Shown here piece by piece: positions 36,556 to 45,157 of a stretch of DNA of 64,000 nt. This stretch comes from Eubacterium sp. (GTDB taxonomy: Bacteria > Bacillota > Clostridia > Oscillospirales > Acutalibacteraceae): the NCBI GenBank assembly GCA_014465955.1, contig JACTVT010000001.1, positions 1-64,000 on the forward strand, written 5' to 3'. Below the pieces are notes generated by a model. It was not told the origin of the DNA. It saw only the letters and a program-made list of their open reading frames with translations, and ran no database searches. How positions within the stretch are numbered: the stretch's first letter is position 1; every line of letters begins with the position of its first letter. The position numbers and the translations under genes were made by a program.

Positions 36556-38007
36556 ATGGTTATTGAAATTAAAAATCATTCATATAGTTATGATATAGAG
36601 AATATTGCCGAAATATTTTTTCCTTATGAAAAAATCAAAATGATTGAAAACGGTTCAGCACCTGAAGATAATATCAGAGTAGTGACTGAAATCTGCGGAA
36701 ATACGGCAACGGTTGACGCTGTTGTTTACGATAAGCAACTTAAGGACAGCGCTATTATCAAAGAAGAATCAGACGGTAAATCAGAACTGTCTGTTCTTTT
36801 TTACAGTGTGCTTTCACGCCTTCTCGGAATAGAATATCCGTGGGGGATTTTATACGGCGTGCGCCCTGCAAGATTTATGCACAGTTTAACAGACAGGTTC
36901 GGTGAAGATACTGCACGCAGTATTTTTAAAAATCAGTATCTTGTAACAGATGAAAAAATTAATCTTACCGCCGCAGTTATGGAAAGCGAGAACAAAATTA
37001 TCGCTCTTTCAAAACCCGAAAGTTTTTCGCTTTACGTGTCAATACCGTTCTGCCCCACAAGGTGCTCTTACTGCTCCTTCGTGTCGCACAGTATAGAGAA
37101 TACACACAGGTTGATAGATGATTATGTAAAACTTTTAACTTATGAGATTAAGAATACTGCACAGTATGCAAAAGACCTCGGATTACGGCTTGAAAGCATT
37201 TATTTCGGCGGCGGAACACCTACTACTCTTTCGGCAGAACAACTTACTTTGCTTTTTGATACAATTGCAGACAGTTTTGATTTATCCACTGTCCGTGAAT
37301 ATACTGTTGAGGCAGGCAGACCCGATACGATTACAACCGATAAACTGTTTGCACTGAAAAATGCAGGCATTACAAGAATAAGTATAAATCCGCAGACCTT
37401 CAATGATGATGTGCGTGAATATATCGGCAGGCATCACACAACAAAACAGACTCTTGATGCGCTTGAAAATGCACGGTCAGTCGGTTTTGACAATATCAAC
37501 ATGGACTTCATTGCAGGACTTCCTACCGAAAGCAAACAATCCTTTTGTGACAGTATTGACAAAGCAATTGCTCTCGGTGTGCCGTCAATCACTGTTCACA
37601 CGCTGTCTTTAAAAACAGGCGCATATATGGCAACAAGGGATAGGGCATTTGATTTAACCGATAAAATTCTTGCAAAAAAGATGGTTGATTACGCAGGTAA
37701 AGCGCTTTACGCAGCAGGCTATAAGCCATACTATATGTACCGTCAGGGCAAAAGCCTCGGTAATCTTGAGAATGTCGGTTGGTGCAAGGATGGTGCAGAC
37801 TGCCTTTATAACGTGTTTATGATGGATGAAACCCATTCTGTTTTTGCCGTCGGCGCAGGCGCAGTAATTAAACTTAAAAACTGCAGCAGCGGCAAAATCG
37901 AACGAATTTATAATTATAAATATCCTTATGAGTATATAGACCGCTTTGATGAAATTCTTAAAAGAAAGAAAAAAATTAACGAGTTTTATGCAAATTATAA
38001 AATATAA
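36556..38007 (+). CDS. hemZ: Coproporphyrinogen dehydrogenase-like radical SAM protein HemZ
   Basis: 483 aa. Oxygen-independent coproporphyrinogen III oxidase-like protein with a radical SAM core. The cluster motif CPTRCSYCSF lies near residue 172 and the GGGTPT loop near 218. The N-terminal extension of about 165 residues is typical of HemZ rather than HemN/HemW. Family members in this clade act in anaerobic heme-related steps, but this role is disputed in clostridia that lack heme synthesis. Confidence 0.9.
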   Translation: MVIEIKNHSYSYDIENIAEIFFPYEKIKMIENGSAPEDNIRVVTEICGNTATVDAVVYDKQLKDSAIIKEESDGKSELSVLFYSVLSRLLGIEYPWGILYGVRPARFMHSLTDRFGEDTARSIFKNQYLVTDEKINLTAAVMESENKIIALSKPESFSLYVSIPFCPTRCSYCSFVSHSIENTHRLIDDYVKLLTYEIKNTAQYAKDLGLRLESIYFGGGTPTTLSAEQLTLLFDTIADSFDLSTVREYTVEAGRPDTITTDKLFALKNAGITRISINPQTFNDDVREYIGRHHTTKQTLDALENARSVGFDNINMDFIAGLPTESKQSFCDSIDKAIALGVPSITVHTLSLKTGAYMATRDRAFDLTDKILAKKMVDYAGKALYAAGYKPYYMYRQGKSLGNLENVGWCKDGADCLYNVFMMDETHSVFAVGAGAVIKLKNCSSGKIERIYNYKYPYEYIDRFDEILKRKKKINEFYANYKI

Positions 38008-38028
38008 GTTAAAAATATACTTTTTGTA

Positions 38029-38057
38029 TTGCAAAGAACAACGAAATGTAATATAAT
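38029..38057 (+). promoter_or_regulatory. Promoter of the coiled-coil protein gene
   Basis: TTGCAA (38029-38034), a 17-base spacer and consensus TATAAT (38052-38057), placed just after the hemZ stop. Confidence 0.7.
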
Positions 38058-38093
38058 TGTTCAATAATTAATATATTAACAAGGAGTATTCCT

Positions 38094-38633
38094 ATGAGTA
38101 AATTTGAAGACGCTTTCGGCGGCGCTAAAATTTCAAATATAGAAGATGTGTTTGCAAGGGCAAAAACCGTTTCGGAAAGTATTAACAAAAAAAGTGCAAA
38201 GGCATTTGAAATTTCACGCAAAAGAGTGGAATATCTTGATGCTAAGTCAAAACTTGCAAAATGCAATGAAAAATTCGGCAATCTTAATTTTGAAGTTCTT
38301 CTCGGCAATGAAGTAGATGAAACTGAAATGGATCAGCTTATTGCAGAGATTACGGCTTACCGTGAACGAATGGATGTTCTTGAAAAAGAACTTGAAGAGG
38401 CTAAAACAGAACTTGAGTCGGACAATATAAAAAAAGAGGCTGAAGAACTTAAAAAGGAAATGATGAATGCCTCTATGGAAACTATTGAGGTGCTTAAGGT
38501 CAGAGCCAAAGAGGCTATGATTGCCGTTCAGAATGCCGTTGATAAAATGAATGCCGGCAGTGATGCTCAAAAGCCTGTTGAGGTAGATGTTGAGCCTGTT
38601 GAGGCAGATGAAGCCGACAGCAGTGAAGAATAA
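38094..38633 (+). CDS. Acidic coiled-coil protein of unknown function
   Basis: A 179-aa soluble protein. Residues about 20-155 are helical and rich in Lys/Glu, with heptad-like spacing in the VLEKELEEAKTELE segment. The tail (about 156-179) is strongly acidic (VDVEPVEADEADSSEE). No domain is recognised. It has its own strong promoter, an AAGGAG site and its own terminator, so it is probably well expressed and monocistronic. It may be a structural or envelope-associated protein; there is no further evidence. Confidence 0.7.
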   Translation: MSKFEDAFGGAKISNIEDVFARAKTVSESINKKSAKAFEISRKRVEYLDAKSKLAKCNEKFGNLNFEVLLGNEVDETEMDQLIAEITAYRERMDVLEKELEEAKTELESDNIKKEAEELKKEMMNASMETIEVLKVRAKEAMIAVQNAVDKMNAGSDAQKPVEVDVEPVEADEADSSEE

Positions 38634-38671
38634 ATTTCGGAAGTTCAAAAAAGAATACTAAAGAGAATTTT

Positions 38672-38703
38672 AAGGCAGTGCAAATTTTTGCATTGCCTTT
38701 TTT
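38672..38703 (+). terminator. Intrinsic terminator
   Basis: The arms AAGGCAGTGCAAA and TTTGCATTGCCTT form one G-T pair and are followed by a T-run. It ends the coiled-coil gene. Confidence 0.88.
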
Positions 38704-38715
38704 GTGGTGGTTTTT

Positions 38716-40395
38716 TTGAATAATTTAAAGCAGAAATATATTGGCTCGGCACTTTTGCTTCTCTTATCATCAATTGTGGTGAAACTTATAAGTGCAGTTT
38801 ATAAAATCCCTTTAACTGCTTATATAGGGGCAACGGGCAGAGGTTATTTCAATATTGCCTATAATCTTTATATGCCTGTTCATGCCGTGATTATGGGCGC
38901 TTTTCCGATTGCACTTTCACACCTTGTAAGTAAATATAATGAGCAGGGCAACAGCGCAAAAATTTATTCGCTGAAAAAAGCAGGAAAGTTTTTGTTTTTT
39001 ATTGCCGGCGTTCTTGGTACTGCTTTGATTATTCTTCTTGCAAAGCCTTATGCAAATATGGTCGGCTCTGATAAAAGCATTTACACAATTTATGTGATTG
39101 CGCCTACAGTGTTTTTTTCTGCATTATGTGCTGGAAGCAGAAGCCTTGCCGAGGGCTTTATGAATATGATTCCCACCTCTGTAAGCCAGATTATTGAGGC
39201 GGTTTTTAAACTCGTTTTCGGTCTGCTGTTTGCAAAATATTCTATGAGCCTGCTTTATGATATGTATTTAAACAGCGGCTCAGTGCTCGGCATTGCCTGC
39301 GAAACAGAGCAGTCTGCACTGTCGCTTATATATCCGCTTACTTCGGCGGCTGCAATGGGCGGGGTCACGGTCGGGGCATTTTTCAGTATGGTTTATGCTT
39401 CGGTTTACACTTCGGTAAAATATAACTCGTTCACTGTATCAAGGCAGTATACAATGATTGGCAGTTTAAAAGAGATTGCAGTTTTCTCCGCACCGATTAT
39501 TGTTTCAACAATTATTCAGAGCGTTTCCACATTTCTTGATAATTCGTCTGTTCAGATTTGTCTGTCTTATTGTGATATCGGCGAACTGAAAAATGCTTAT
39601 AAAACCTGCATTGAGATAAGCCGTGTTCAGGATAATGATATTGTTACATATATTTACGGGTTGTTTTCATCTGCACAGGATTTTAAAAATCTTCTTCCCG
39701 GTTTTACGATGGCTCTCGGTGTCAGTGCCGTACCTGCAATCTCCTCCGGTTTTGAGGGGGGCAACAAAGAACGGCTGTCGTCACTTCTTAACAGTATTTT
39801 TAAATATACATCTATTATCGCTTTCGGAGGCGGTGTTTATCTTTCGCTTACTGCACGGCATTTGCTCTCAGTTTTGTATGGTGGTTCCAATTCAGATATA
39901 GTTTTCGGTACTGCCCGTCTTGTTGAATATTACGGTTTTACAATGCTGTTTTACTGCCTTGCAGGCGTCAGCGTTTATGCTGTTCAGGCGGTAGGAAAAG
40001 CAAAATCAGGCATACCTGCAATTCTTATTTCTGCCGTTTTAAGAATAGGCATTAACTGCTTTCTTGTTTCAAAGTCCGAGATAAATATTTACGGAACTGT
40101 GCTTTCGGGTGCAGTCGGCTATCTTGTGATTATGGTGTGCAATATGGTGATTTTTAAAAAGTACACAGGCGTAAAATACGATTATCTCAATATAGTGATA
40201 AAGCCGTTTATATGTTCGCTTTTTTCATATTTTTTTGCAAAAATGATTTTTTCGGGTATTTTTACCGATATGGGTGATATACTTAATCTGACAGTGATTT
40301 CGGCATTATTTGCCGTGATATTTACAATTTTGCTTATACTGTCAAAAACTATATGCTTTTCTGAAATTAAATTCTTAAAATACTGTAAAAAATAA
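38716..40395 (+). CDS. MOP-family flippase, YabM/SpoVB-like
   Basis: About 559 aa with 12-14 hydrophobic helices, of the multidrug/oligosaccharidyl-lipid/polysaccharide (MOP) flippase superfamily. The N-terminal SSIVVKLISAVYKIPLT and the IGATGRGYFNIAY stretch match the SpoVB/YabM branch, which moves lipid-linked cell-wall precursors. Gene order (this gene, mazG, S4 protein, yabP, yabQ, divIC) equals the B. subtilis yabM block. A TTG at 38716 with GGTGG upstream is the likely start; GTG 38704 is in the same frame. Confidence 0.85.
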   Translation: MNNLKQKYIGSALLLLLSSIVVKLISAVYKIPLTAYIGATGRGYFNIAYNLYMPVHAVIMGAFPIALSHLVSKYNEQGNSAKIYSLKKAGKFLFFIAGVLGTALIILLAKPYANMVGSDKSIYTIYVIAPTVFFSALCAGSRSLAEGFMNMIPTSVSQIIEAVFKLVFGLLFAKYSMSLLYDMYLNSGSVLGIACETEQSALSLIYPLTSAAAMGGVTVGAFFSMVYASVYTSVKYNSFTVSRQYTMIGSLKEIAVFSAPIIVSTIIQSVSTFLDNSSVQICLSYCDIGELKNAYKTCIEISRVQDNDIVTYIYGLFSSAQDFKNLLPGFTMALGVSAVPAISSGFEGGNKERLSSLLNSIFKYTSIIAFGGGVYLSLTARHLLSVLYGGSNSDIVFGTARLVEYYGFTMLFYCLAGVSVYAVQAVGKAKSGIPAILISAVLRIGINCFLVSKSEINIYGTVLSGAVGYLVIMVCNMVIFKKYTGVKYDYLNIVIKPFICSLFSYFFAKMIFSGIFTDMGDILNLTVISALFAVIFTILLILSKTICFSEIKFLKYCKK

Positions 40396-40405
40396 CCTTT
40401 TTTGC

Positions 40406-40434
40406 TTGATAAAATCTGTACTTTATAGTATGAT
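40406..40434 (+). promoter_or_regulatory. Promoter of mazG-hup
   Basis: TTGATA, a 17-base spacer and TATGAT, in the gap after the flippase. Confidence 0.55.
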
Positions 40435-40471
40435 TAGTATAAACAAGTTAATCTGAAGGAAGGCGCACTTA

Positions 40472-41299
40472 TTGGCAGTTGATTTTGAAATTAAAGACAG
40501 ATATGATATCAATGATTTCATTAATCTTATTACTGTACTCAGAGCGCCGAACGGCTGTCCGTGGGACAGAGAGCAAACGCACGAATCCATCAGAAAAAAT
40601 TTTATTGAAGAAACCTATGAGGTTATTGAGGCTATCAATAAAAAAGATACTGACGGTTTAAGGGAAGAACTTGGTGATATTTTGCTTCAAGTTGCCCTGC
40701 ACAGTGAGATGGAGCGTGAAAGGGGTACTTTTGATTTCACTGATGTGGTAAATGATATATGCCATAAACTTGTTATCCGCCATCCGCATGTTTTCGGTGA
40801 TGTAACTGCTGAAAATGAAAAAGAAGCGCTTGACAGTTGGGATAACATTAAACTGAAAACAAAAGGTATAAAAAAACAGAGCGAGTCTATGGAAAAGGTT
40901 GCACGTGAACTTCCCGCTTTGATGCGTGCACAGAAAATTCAGTCAAAAGCGGCAAAAGCAGGCTTTGACTGGGATAATAAAGACGGTGCTTTTGATAAAC
41001 TGTTTGAAGAGATTAATGAGTTGAAAATTGCTTTGGCACAAGGCTCTGAAAGCGATGTTGAAGATGAGTTCGGCGACGTTCTTTTCTCCTGTGTGAATAT
41101 TGCACGGTTTATAAATGTTGATTCGGAAGAGGCTTTAACTGCATCAACCGATAAATTTATGAATCGTTATGCTTTGGTTGAAAAACTTGCAGATGAGCAG
41201 GGGATTGATATGCGCACATCATCAATTGATACGCTTGACAGTCTTTGGAATAAAGCAAAGGAAATAATAGCCGAAAAGGCAAAAACGGAGGAAATTTAA
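40472..41299 (+). CDS. mazG: Nucleoside triphosphate pyrophosphohydrolase MazG
   Basis: 275 aa, starting at TTG behind AAGGAAGG. Two MazG domains: the first has EETYEVIEA with EELGDILLQ (about 48-75), the second has DEFGDVLFS near 195. It removes pyrophosphate from NTPs and damaged nucleotides. B. subtilis YabN carries an N-terminal methylase-like domain that is absent here, so this is the compact E. coli-type form. It abuts the HU gene without a gap. Confidence 0.93.
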   Translation: MAVDFEIKDRYDINDFINLITVLRAPNGCPWDREQTHESIRKNFIEETYEVIEAINKKDTDGLREELGDILLQVALHSEMERERGTFDFTDVVNDICHKLVIRHPHVFGDVTAENEKEALDSWDNIKLKTKGIKKQSESMEKVARELPALMRAQKIQSKAAKAGFDWDNKDGAFDKLFEEINELKIALAQGSESDVEDEFGDVLFSCVNIARFINVDSEEALTASTDKFMNRYALVEKLADEQGIDMRTSSIDTLDSLWNKAKEIIAEKAKTEEI

Positions 41300-41572
41300 A
41301 TGAATAAAACAGAACTTGTAGCAGCAGTTGCTGCTAAGGCAGAACTTTCAAAGAAAGATGCAGAAGCAGCAGTAAAGGCTGTAACAGACGCTATTACAGA
41401 AGCACTTGCAGACGGTGACAAAGTTGCTCTTGTAGGCTTTGGTACATTTGATGTTAAGACTCGTGTAGCACGCACAGGTAAGAACCCTCGCACAGGCGAA
41501 AAGATTGAAATCGCAGAGGCTAAGGTTCCTTCATTCAAGGCAGGTTCAGCACTTAAAGACGCTGTAAAATAA
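41300..41572 (+). CDS. hup: HU-type DNA-binding protein
   Basis: 90 aa, the standard length. DNA-bending histone-like dimer. The signature [23 protein letters not shown] and the preceding helices are complete. It follows directly on the mazG stop, and a hairpin repeat lies after it. It interrupts the usual mazG-yabO order. Confidence 0.96.
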   Translation: MNKTELVAAVAAKAELSKKDAEAAVKAVTDAITEALADGDKVALVGFGTFDVKTRVARTGKNPRTGEKIEIAEAKVPSFKAGSALKDAVK

Positions 41573-41587
41573 GATTTTATTTTAACT

Positions 41588-41614
41588 GTAGGGGAGGGTT
41601 TATGTACCCTCCCG
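41588..41614 (+). repeat. GTAGGG hairpin repeat after hup
   Basis: Arms GGGAGGGT/ACCCTCCC. It could also act as a terminator-like structure, but only a few T follow. Confidence 0.65.
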
Positions 41615-41666
41615 TATTTTATTTTAATTCTACGGCGTGTTTATGCGTTACATAAAGGGTGATAAA

Positions 41667-41906
41667 ATGCGGCTTGATAAATTTTTAAAGGTTTCAAGAA
41701 TTATAAAAAGACGCACCGTTGCTAACGAGGCTTGCGATGCGGGAAGAGTAGAGATAAATGGCAGGGTTCAGCGTGCCTCATATGATGTTAAAATCGGTGA
41801 TATTATAACAGTCAATATGGGAGCAAACAGCCGTAAATATGAGGTGCTTGAAATCAGCGAGCATGCGCTGAAAGAAGATGCATCAAAGATGTTTAAAGTA
41901 TTATAA
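41667..41906 (+). CDS. S4-domain RNA-binding protein (YabO/RlbA-like)
   Basis: 79 aa with a single S4 domain: MRLDKFLKVSRI, then RTVANEACDAGRVEINGRV. This is the HslR/YabO/RlbA family, which binds rRNA or stalled 50S subunits. The ATG at 41667 is used because GGGTGA lies just before it; an upstream in-frame GTG lacks support. It leads into yabP. Confidence 0.88.
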   Translation: MRLDKFLKVSRIIKRRTVANEACDAGRVEINGRVQRASYDVKIGDIITVNMGANSRKYEVLEISEHALKEDASKMFKVL

Positions 41907-41965
41907 TAATATAAAACTCATTAATTAATCACTTGATTCATATATTTTAATCGGGTGATTTTTTT

Positions 41966-42241
41966 ATGGACGAAAAATTTAAAAAAACGCACAGTCTGCA
42001 TCTTGAAAACAGAAACGGTTTAAAACTTACGGGTGTTACCGATGTTGATTTTTTTGACGAGGAAACGGTTACTGCATTTACCGATTACGGTATGATAACT
42101 GTGTCGGGTTCAAAACTTCACGTTGAAGAATTGAATCTTGAATCGGGTATTCTTGAAGTAACAGGTGAGGTAACGGCAATGGTTTACAGCAGTAAAACCA
42201 AAAAAGAAAAAGGAATTTTTAAAAGGCTTTTCAGTGCTTGA
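41966..42241 (+). CDS. yabP: Sporulation protein YabP
   Basis: 91 aa. Matches YabP by the N-terminal HSLHLENRNGLKLTGV and the central VTVSGSKL-type strand repeat. In B. subtilis it is sigma-E dependent and needed for sporulation with YabQ; its biochemical role is unknown. It overlaps yabQ by eight bases. The ribosome-binding region (GGGTGAT) sits in a potential hairpin (AATCAC/GTGATT) just upstream. Confidence 0.9.
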   Translation: MDEKFKKTHSLHLENRNGLKLTGVTDVDFFDEETVTAFTDYGMITVSGSKLHVEELNLESGILEVTGEVTAMVYSSKTKKEKGIFKRLFSA

Positions 42242-42662
42242 TACAGTAATTACATTTTTTGTTTCAGGTGTGATTTTTGGTGCAATTTATGATTTTTTTC
42301 GTTTTTTCAGATTGCTTTTTAAAAATAAAATTGTTTGTTTTATTCTCGATTTTATTTATATGATAATTATTTCTCTGATGTTTTTTATTAATTTGCTCGG
42401 GTTTAATAACGGTATGGTAAGATATTATTTTATTGCCTTATCATTTCTCGGCTTTTTGTTTTATATTTTTACTGTTTTCCGGCTTACCGAAAAATTTGAA
42501 AAGCCTGTTTCGTTAATAATAAGAAAAAGTTTAAAAAAGGTGTTGCAATTTAACAAGAAAGTATACTATAATTTATTTGCTAAGCATAAAAAGAATAAGA
42601 AGAATAAAAAGAAAAAGGAGCAGACAAATGAAAGCGTTGTGGCAGAAATTAAAGCAGAATAA
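42234..42662 (+). CDS. yabQ: Sporulation membrane protein YabQ
   Basis: 142 aa with about four transmembrane segments in the first 85 residues and a strongly basic lysine-rich tail. It starts at GTG 42234 inside yabP, behind AAAAGG. In B. subtilis YabQ is a sporulation membrane protein needed for the spore cortex. Overlaps at both ends point to one transcript with yabP and divIC. Confidence 0.87.
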   Translation: MLDTVITFFVSGVIFGAIYDFFRFFRLLFKNKIVCFILDFIYMIIISLMFFINLLGFNNGMVRYYFIALSFLGFLFYIFTVFRLTEKFEKPVSLIIRKSLKKVLQFNKKVYYNLFAKHKKNKKNKKKKEQTNESVVAEIKAE

Positions 42663-42936
42663 AAAACTGCGCACCACAATTATTGCGGTTTTTGTGGCGG
42701 TGGTGTTTTTCTGCTGTGCGGGTTTTATTATTTCACAAAGTGCGGATATAAGCAGATTAGGCAGGGAAAAGGAAGCCTACAGTAAACAACTTGAAGAGCA
42801 GAATGCTGAAAATGATGAACTTCAGGGTGTGCTTGAATCCGATGATAAAGACAGTTATATTGAACAGAAAGCACGTGAAAAAGGTTATGTAAAGCCTGAT
42901 GAAGACGTTTTTTATGATGCCGCAGGCAGTAATTGA
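42628..42936 (+). CDS. divIC: Septum formation initiator DivIC/FtsB
   Basis: 102 aa. Short N-terminal basic cytoplasmic tail, one transmembrane helix (about 15-34), then an extracellular coiled coil and a DKDSYIEQKAREKGYVKPDE segment typical of DivIC/FtsB. It is part of the divisome core. The ATG at 42628, behind AAAGGAG, overlaps the 3' end of yabQ by 35 bases; an in-frame TTG further up is unlikely. Confidence 0.9.
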   Translation: MKALWQKLKQNKKLRTTIIAVFVAVVFFCCAGFIISQSADISRLGREKEAYSKQLEEQNAENDELQGVLESDDKDSYIEQKAREKGYVKPDEDVFYDAAGSN

Positions 42937-42985
42937 ATTTTGATATGTACGGGTCTGAATTTATTTACAAAATGTAATTGTTACT

Positions 42986-43009
42986 GTAGGAGCGGATATT
43001 ATCCGCCCG
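42986..43009 (+). repeat. GTAGG hairpin repeat
   Basis: Arms GCGGAT/ATCCGC in GTAGGAGCGGATATTATCCG. Located before the fumarase gene. Confidence 0.6.
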
Positions 43010-43046
43010 TATGTATATCATCCGTTCAAAAACAGAACATTTTATT

Positions 43047-43073
43047 GTAGGGGAGGGTCTCCGTGCCCTCCCG
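43047..43073 (+). repeat. GTAGGG hairpin repeat
   Basis: Arms GGGAGGG/CCCTCCC with loop TCTCCGTG; a T-run follows. Confidence 0.7.
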
Positions 43074-43096
43074 TTTTTAATAATAAGAGGTGTAAA

Positions 43097-43942
43097 ATGA
43101 GAGAAATCAGCACAAATGAAATTACACAGTGTGTAAAAGAACTTGTCATAAAGGCAAATAAAATTTTACCTGACGACCTTGTTTCGTGTATAGGATGTTC
43201 AAAGCAGAAAGAGAATAATCCTACCGCAAAGTCTATTCTCGGCGATTTGGAGGCTAATATTGACGCCGCAAAAGAACTTGATATCCCCGTCTGTCAGGAT
43301 ACGGGTATGGCAGTCATTTTCGCTGAAATTGGGCAGGATGTACATATAACAGACGGCAGTTTTGAAATCGCCGTTAATAAAGGTGTGAGTCTTGGATATA
43401 CCGAAGGGCTTTTGCGTAAATCCGTAGTGCGTGACCCGTTTTATGACAGAGTGAATACGAATGATAATACACCTGCAATTATTCATACACGAATTGTTGA
43501 CGGTGATAAAATAAAAATCACTGCTGCTCCGAAAGGCTTCGGCAGTGAAAATATGAGTACGCTCAAAATGTTTACACCGAGCGCTAAGCGTGAAGATATT
43601 GTTAACTTTGTTGTGCAGGCAGTTAAAAATGCAGGCTCAAATCCGTGTCCGCCCGTTGTTATCGGCGTCGGTATCGGCGGTGACTTTGAATACAGTGCAA
43701 TTCTTGCAAAAAAAGCGCTTTGCAGGAATGTTTCTTCCCGTAATGAAAACAGTTTTTATGCCGATATGGAGGCAGAAATGCTTGAAAAAATCAACGCTCT
43801 TGATATCGGACCACAGGGCTTCGGCGGCAGTACAACCGCACTTGCGGTAAACATTGAGACTTACCCTACACATATTGCAGGACTGCCTGTTGCAGTCAAT
43901 GTCGGCTGCCACGTAACACGTCACGCTTCTAAGGAGATCTAA
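43097..43942 (+). CDS. Fumarate hydratase, alpha subunit (class I)
   Basis: 281 aa, covering the N-terminal half of class I iron-sulfur fumarase or L-tartrate dehydratase. Cluster Cys residues are visible in CQDTG (near residue 75), NPCPP (near 186) and GCHV near the C-terminus. In two-subunit enzymes the beta subunit of about 185 aa is encoded immediately downstream, but here the next gene, three bases later, is an RNA methyltransferase. The beta subunit must lie elsewhere or be missing. An AGAGG site precedes the ATG. Confidence 0.88.
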   Translation: MREISTNEITQCVKELVIKANKILPDDLVSCIGCSKQKENNPTAKSILGDLEANIDAAKELDIPVCQDTGMAVIFAEIGQDVHITDGSFEIAVNKGVSLGYTEGLLRKSVVRDPFYDRVNTNDNTPAIIHTRIVDGDKIKITAAPKGFGSENMSTLKMFTPSAKREDIVNFVVQAVKNAGSNPCPPVVIGVGIGGDFEYSAILAKKALCRNVSSRNENSFYADMEAEMLEKINALDIGPQGFGGSTTALAVNIETYPTHIAGLPVAVNVGCHVTRHASKEI

Positions 43943-43945
43943 AGA

Positions 43946-45061
43946 ATGTATTTATATATGGTTGCGCCGTGCCTTTTCGGTATAGAGGCGCTTGTTGCAG
44001 ATGAACTTAAATTTATGGGTGCAGAAAATGTCTGCGCTGAAAACGGCAGAGTGTTTTTTGAGGGCGATGAAAGTATTCTTGCCCGTGCCAATATAAACAG
44101 CCGCTTTGCCGAAAGAATTTTAATTGTTATGGACAGGTTCAGGGCAACAACTTTTACGGAACTATTTGATGCCGTTAAACTGATTAACTGGAGTGATTTT
44201 ATCGGCAGCGGTGATACCTTCCCTGTTAAAGGCTACAGCCTTAATTCGGCGCTTTATTCCGTGCCCGACTGCCAGAAAATTATTAAAAAAGCCGTTGTTG
44301 AAAGCCTGAAAGAGGATTACGGCATAAGCTGGTTTGAGGAAACAGGTCCTGTTCATCAGATTCAGTTTTCAATTATTAAAGATGATGTCACCGTTATGAT
44401 TGATACTTCGGGTACGGGACTTCATAAAAGAGGTTACAGACCCGAGTCAAACGATGCTCCAATAAGAGAAACGCTTGCAGCAGCAATGTGCAGTCTTTCA
44501 AGGCTTCGCCATTATCATACAATGTATGACCCTTGCTGCGGCAGCGGAACAATTCTTATCGAGGGCGCAATGCTTGCCAATAATATTGCTCCCGGTATCA
44601 ATCGTAATTTTGCTGTGGACAGATGGGGCTTTGTGCCCGAAGCAGTCTGGAAAGCAGAGCGTGAACGATGCCATGATATCATTAAAACAGATACGGATTT
44701 TGTTGCTTTCGGCAGTGATATTGACAGTCACGCAGTTGAACTGACTCTTGCAAATGCAAGGCGCATTAAGGCTGATAAGTTCTTAAGGCTTAGTGTTGAG
44801 GATATTAAGAATTTCAATCCGACAACTGAAAAAGGCACGCTTATTACTAACCCGCCGTATGGTGAAAGAATGCTTGATATTAAAGAGGCAGAGCGAATTT
44901 ACAGAATTATGGGCGAAAAATTTATCGCTCGGAAGGGCTGGAGTTACGGCATCATTTCGCCTGATGAAGAGTTTGAGAAATGCTACGGCAGAAAAGCCGA
45001 TAAACGCCGCAAACTCTATAACGGTATGATTAAATGCCAATATTATATGTATTTTAAATAA
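43946..45061 (+). CDS. THUMP-domain 23S rRNA guanine-N2 methyltransferase
   Basis: 371 aa with an N-terminal THUMP RNA-binding domain (about 60-160) and a C-terminal class I SAM methyltransferase (RlmL/YpsC-like). The motif DPCCGSGTILIEGA (about 192-205) binds SAM, and NPPYGER (near 300) is the N2-methyltransferase signature. Predicted to methylate guanosine in 23S rRNA. Confidence 0.9.
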   Translation: MYLYMVAPCLFGIEALVADELKFMGAENVCAENGRVFFEGDESILARANINSRFAERILIVMDRFRATTFTELFDAVKLINWSDFIGSGDTFPVKGYSLNSALYSVPDCQKIIKKAVVESLKEDYGISWFEETGPVHQIQFSIIKDDVTVMIDTSGTGLHKRGYRPESNDAPIRETLAAAMCSLSRLRHYHTMYDPCCGSGTILIEGAMLANNIAPGINRNFAVDRWGFVPEAVWKAERERCHDIIKTDTDFVAFGSDIDSHAVELTLANARRIKADKFLRLSVEDIKNFNPTTEKGTLITNPPYGERMLDIKEAERIYRIMGEKFIARKGWSYGIISPDEEFEKCYGRKADKRRKLYNGMIKCQYYMYFK

Positions 45062-45122
45062 ATAGTGATATTTAGAGGGGAAGGCTCGTTTTTTATTTAA
45101 TGAGTATTTGCCTGTTCTAATT

Positions 45123-45157
45123 AAAATAACCGCTGAATTAATCAGCGGTTATTTTTT
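45123..45157. terminator. Bidirectional terminator
   Basis: Perfect 14-bp arms AAAATAACCGCTGA and TCAGCGGTTATTTT enclose a five-base loop, with A-run and T-run on either side. It serves the converging methyltransferase and the minus-strand unit. Confidence 0.85.

Noticed and set aside
41930..41965. Terminator before yabP
   Set aside because: Only six base pairs with a long loop, and its T-run directly precedes the start codon; more likely a weak leader structure.
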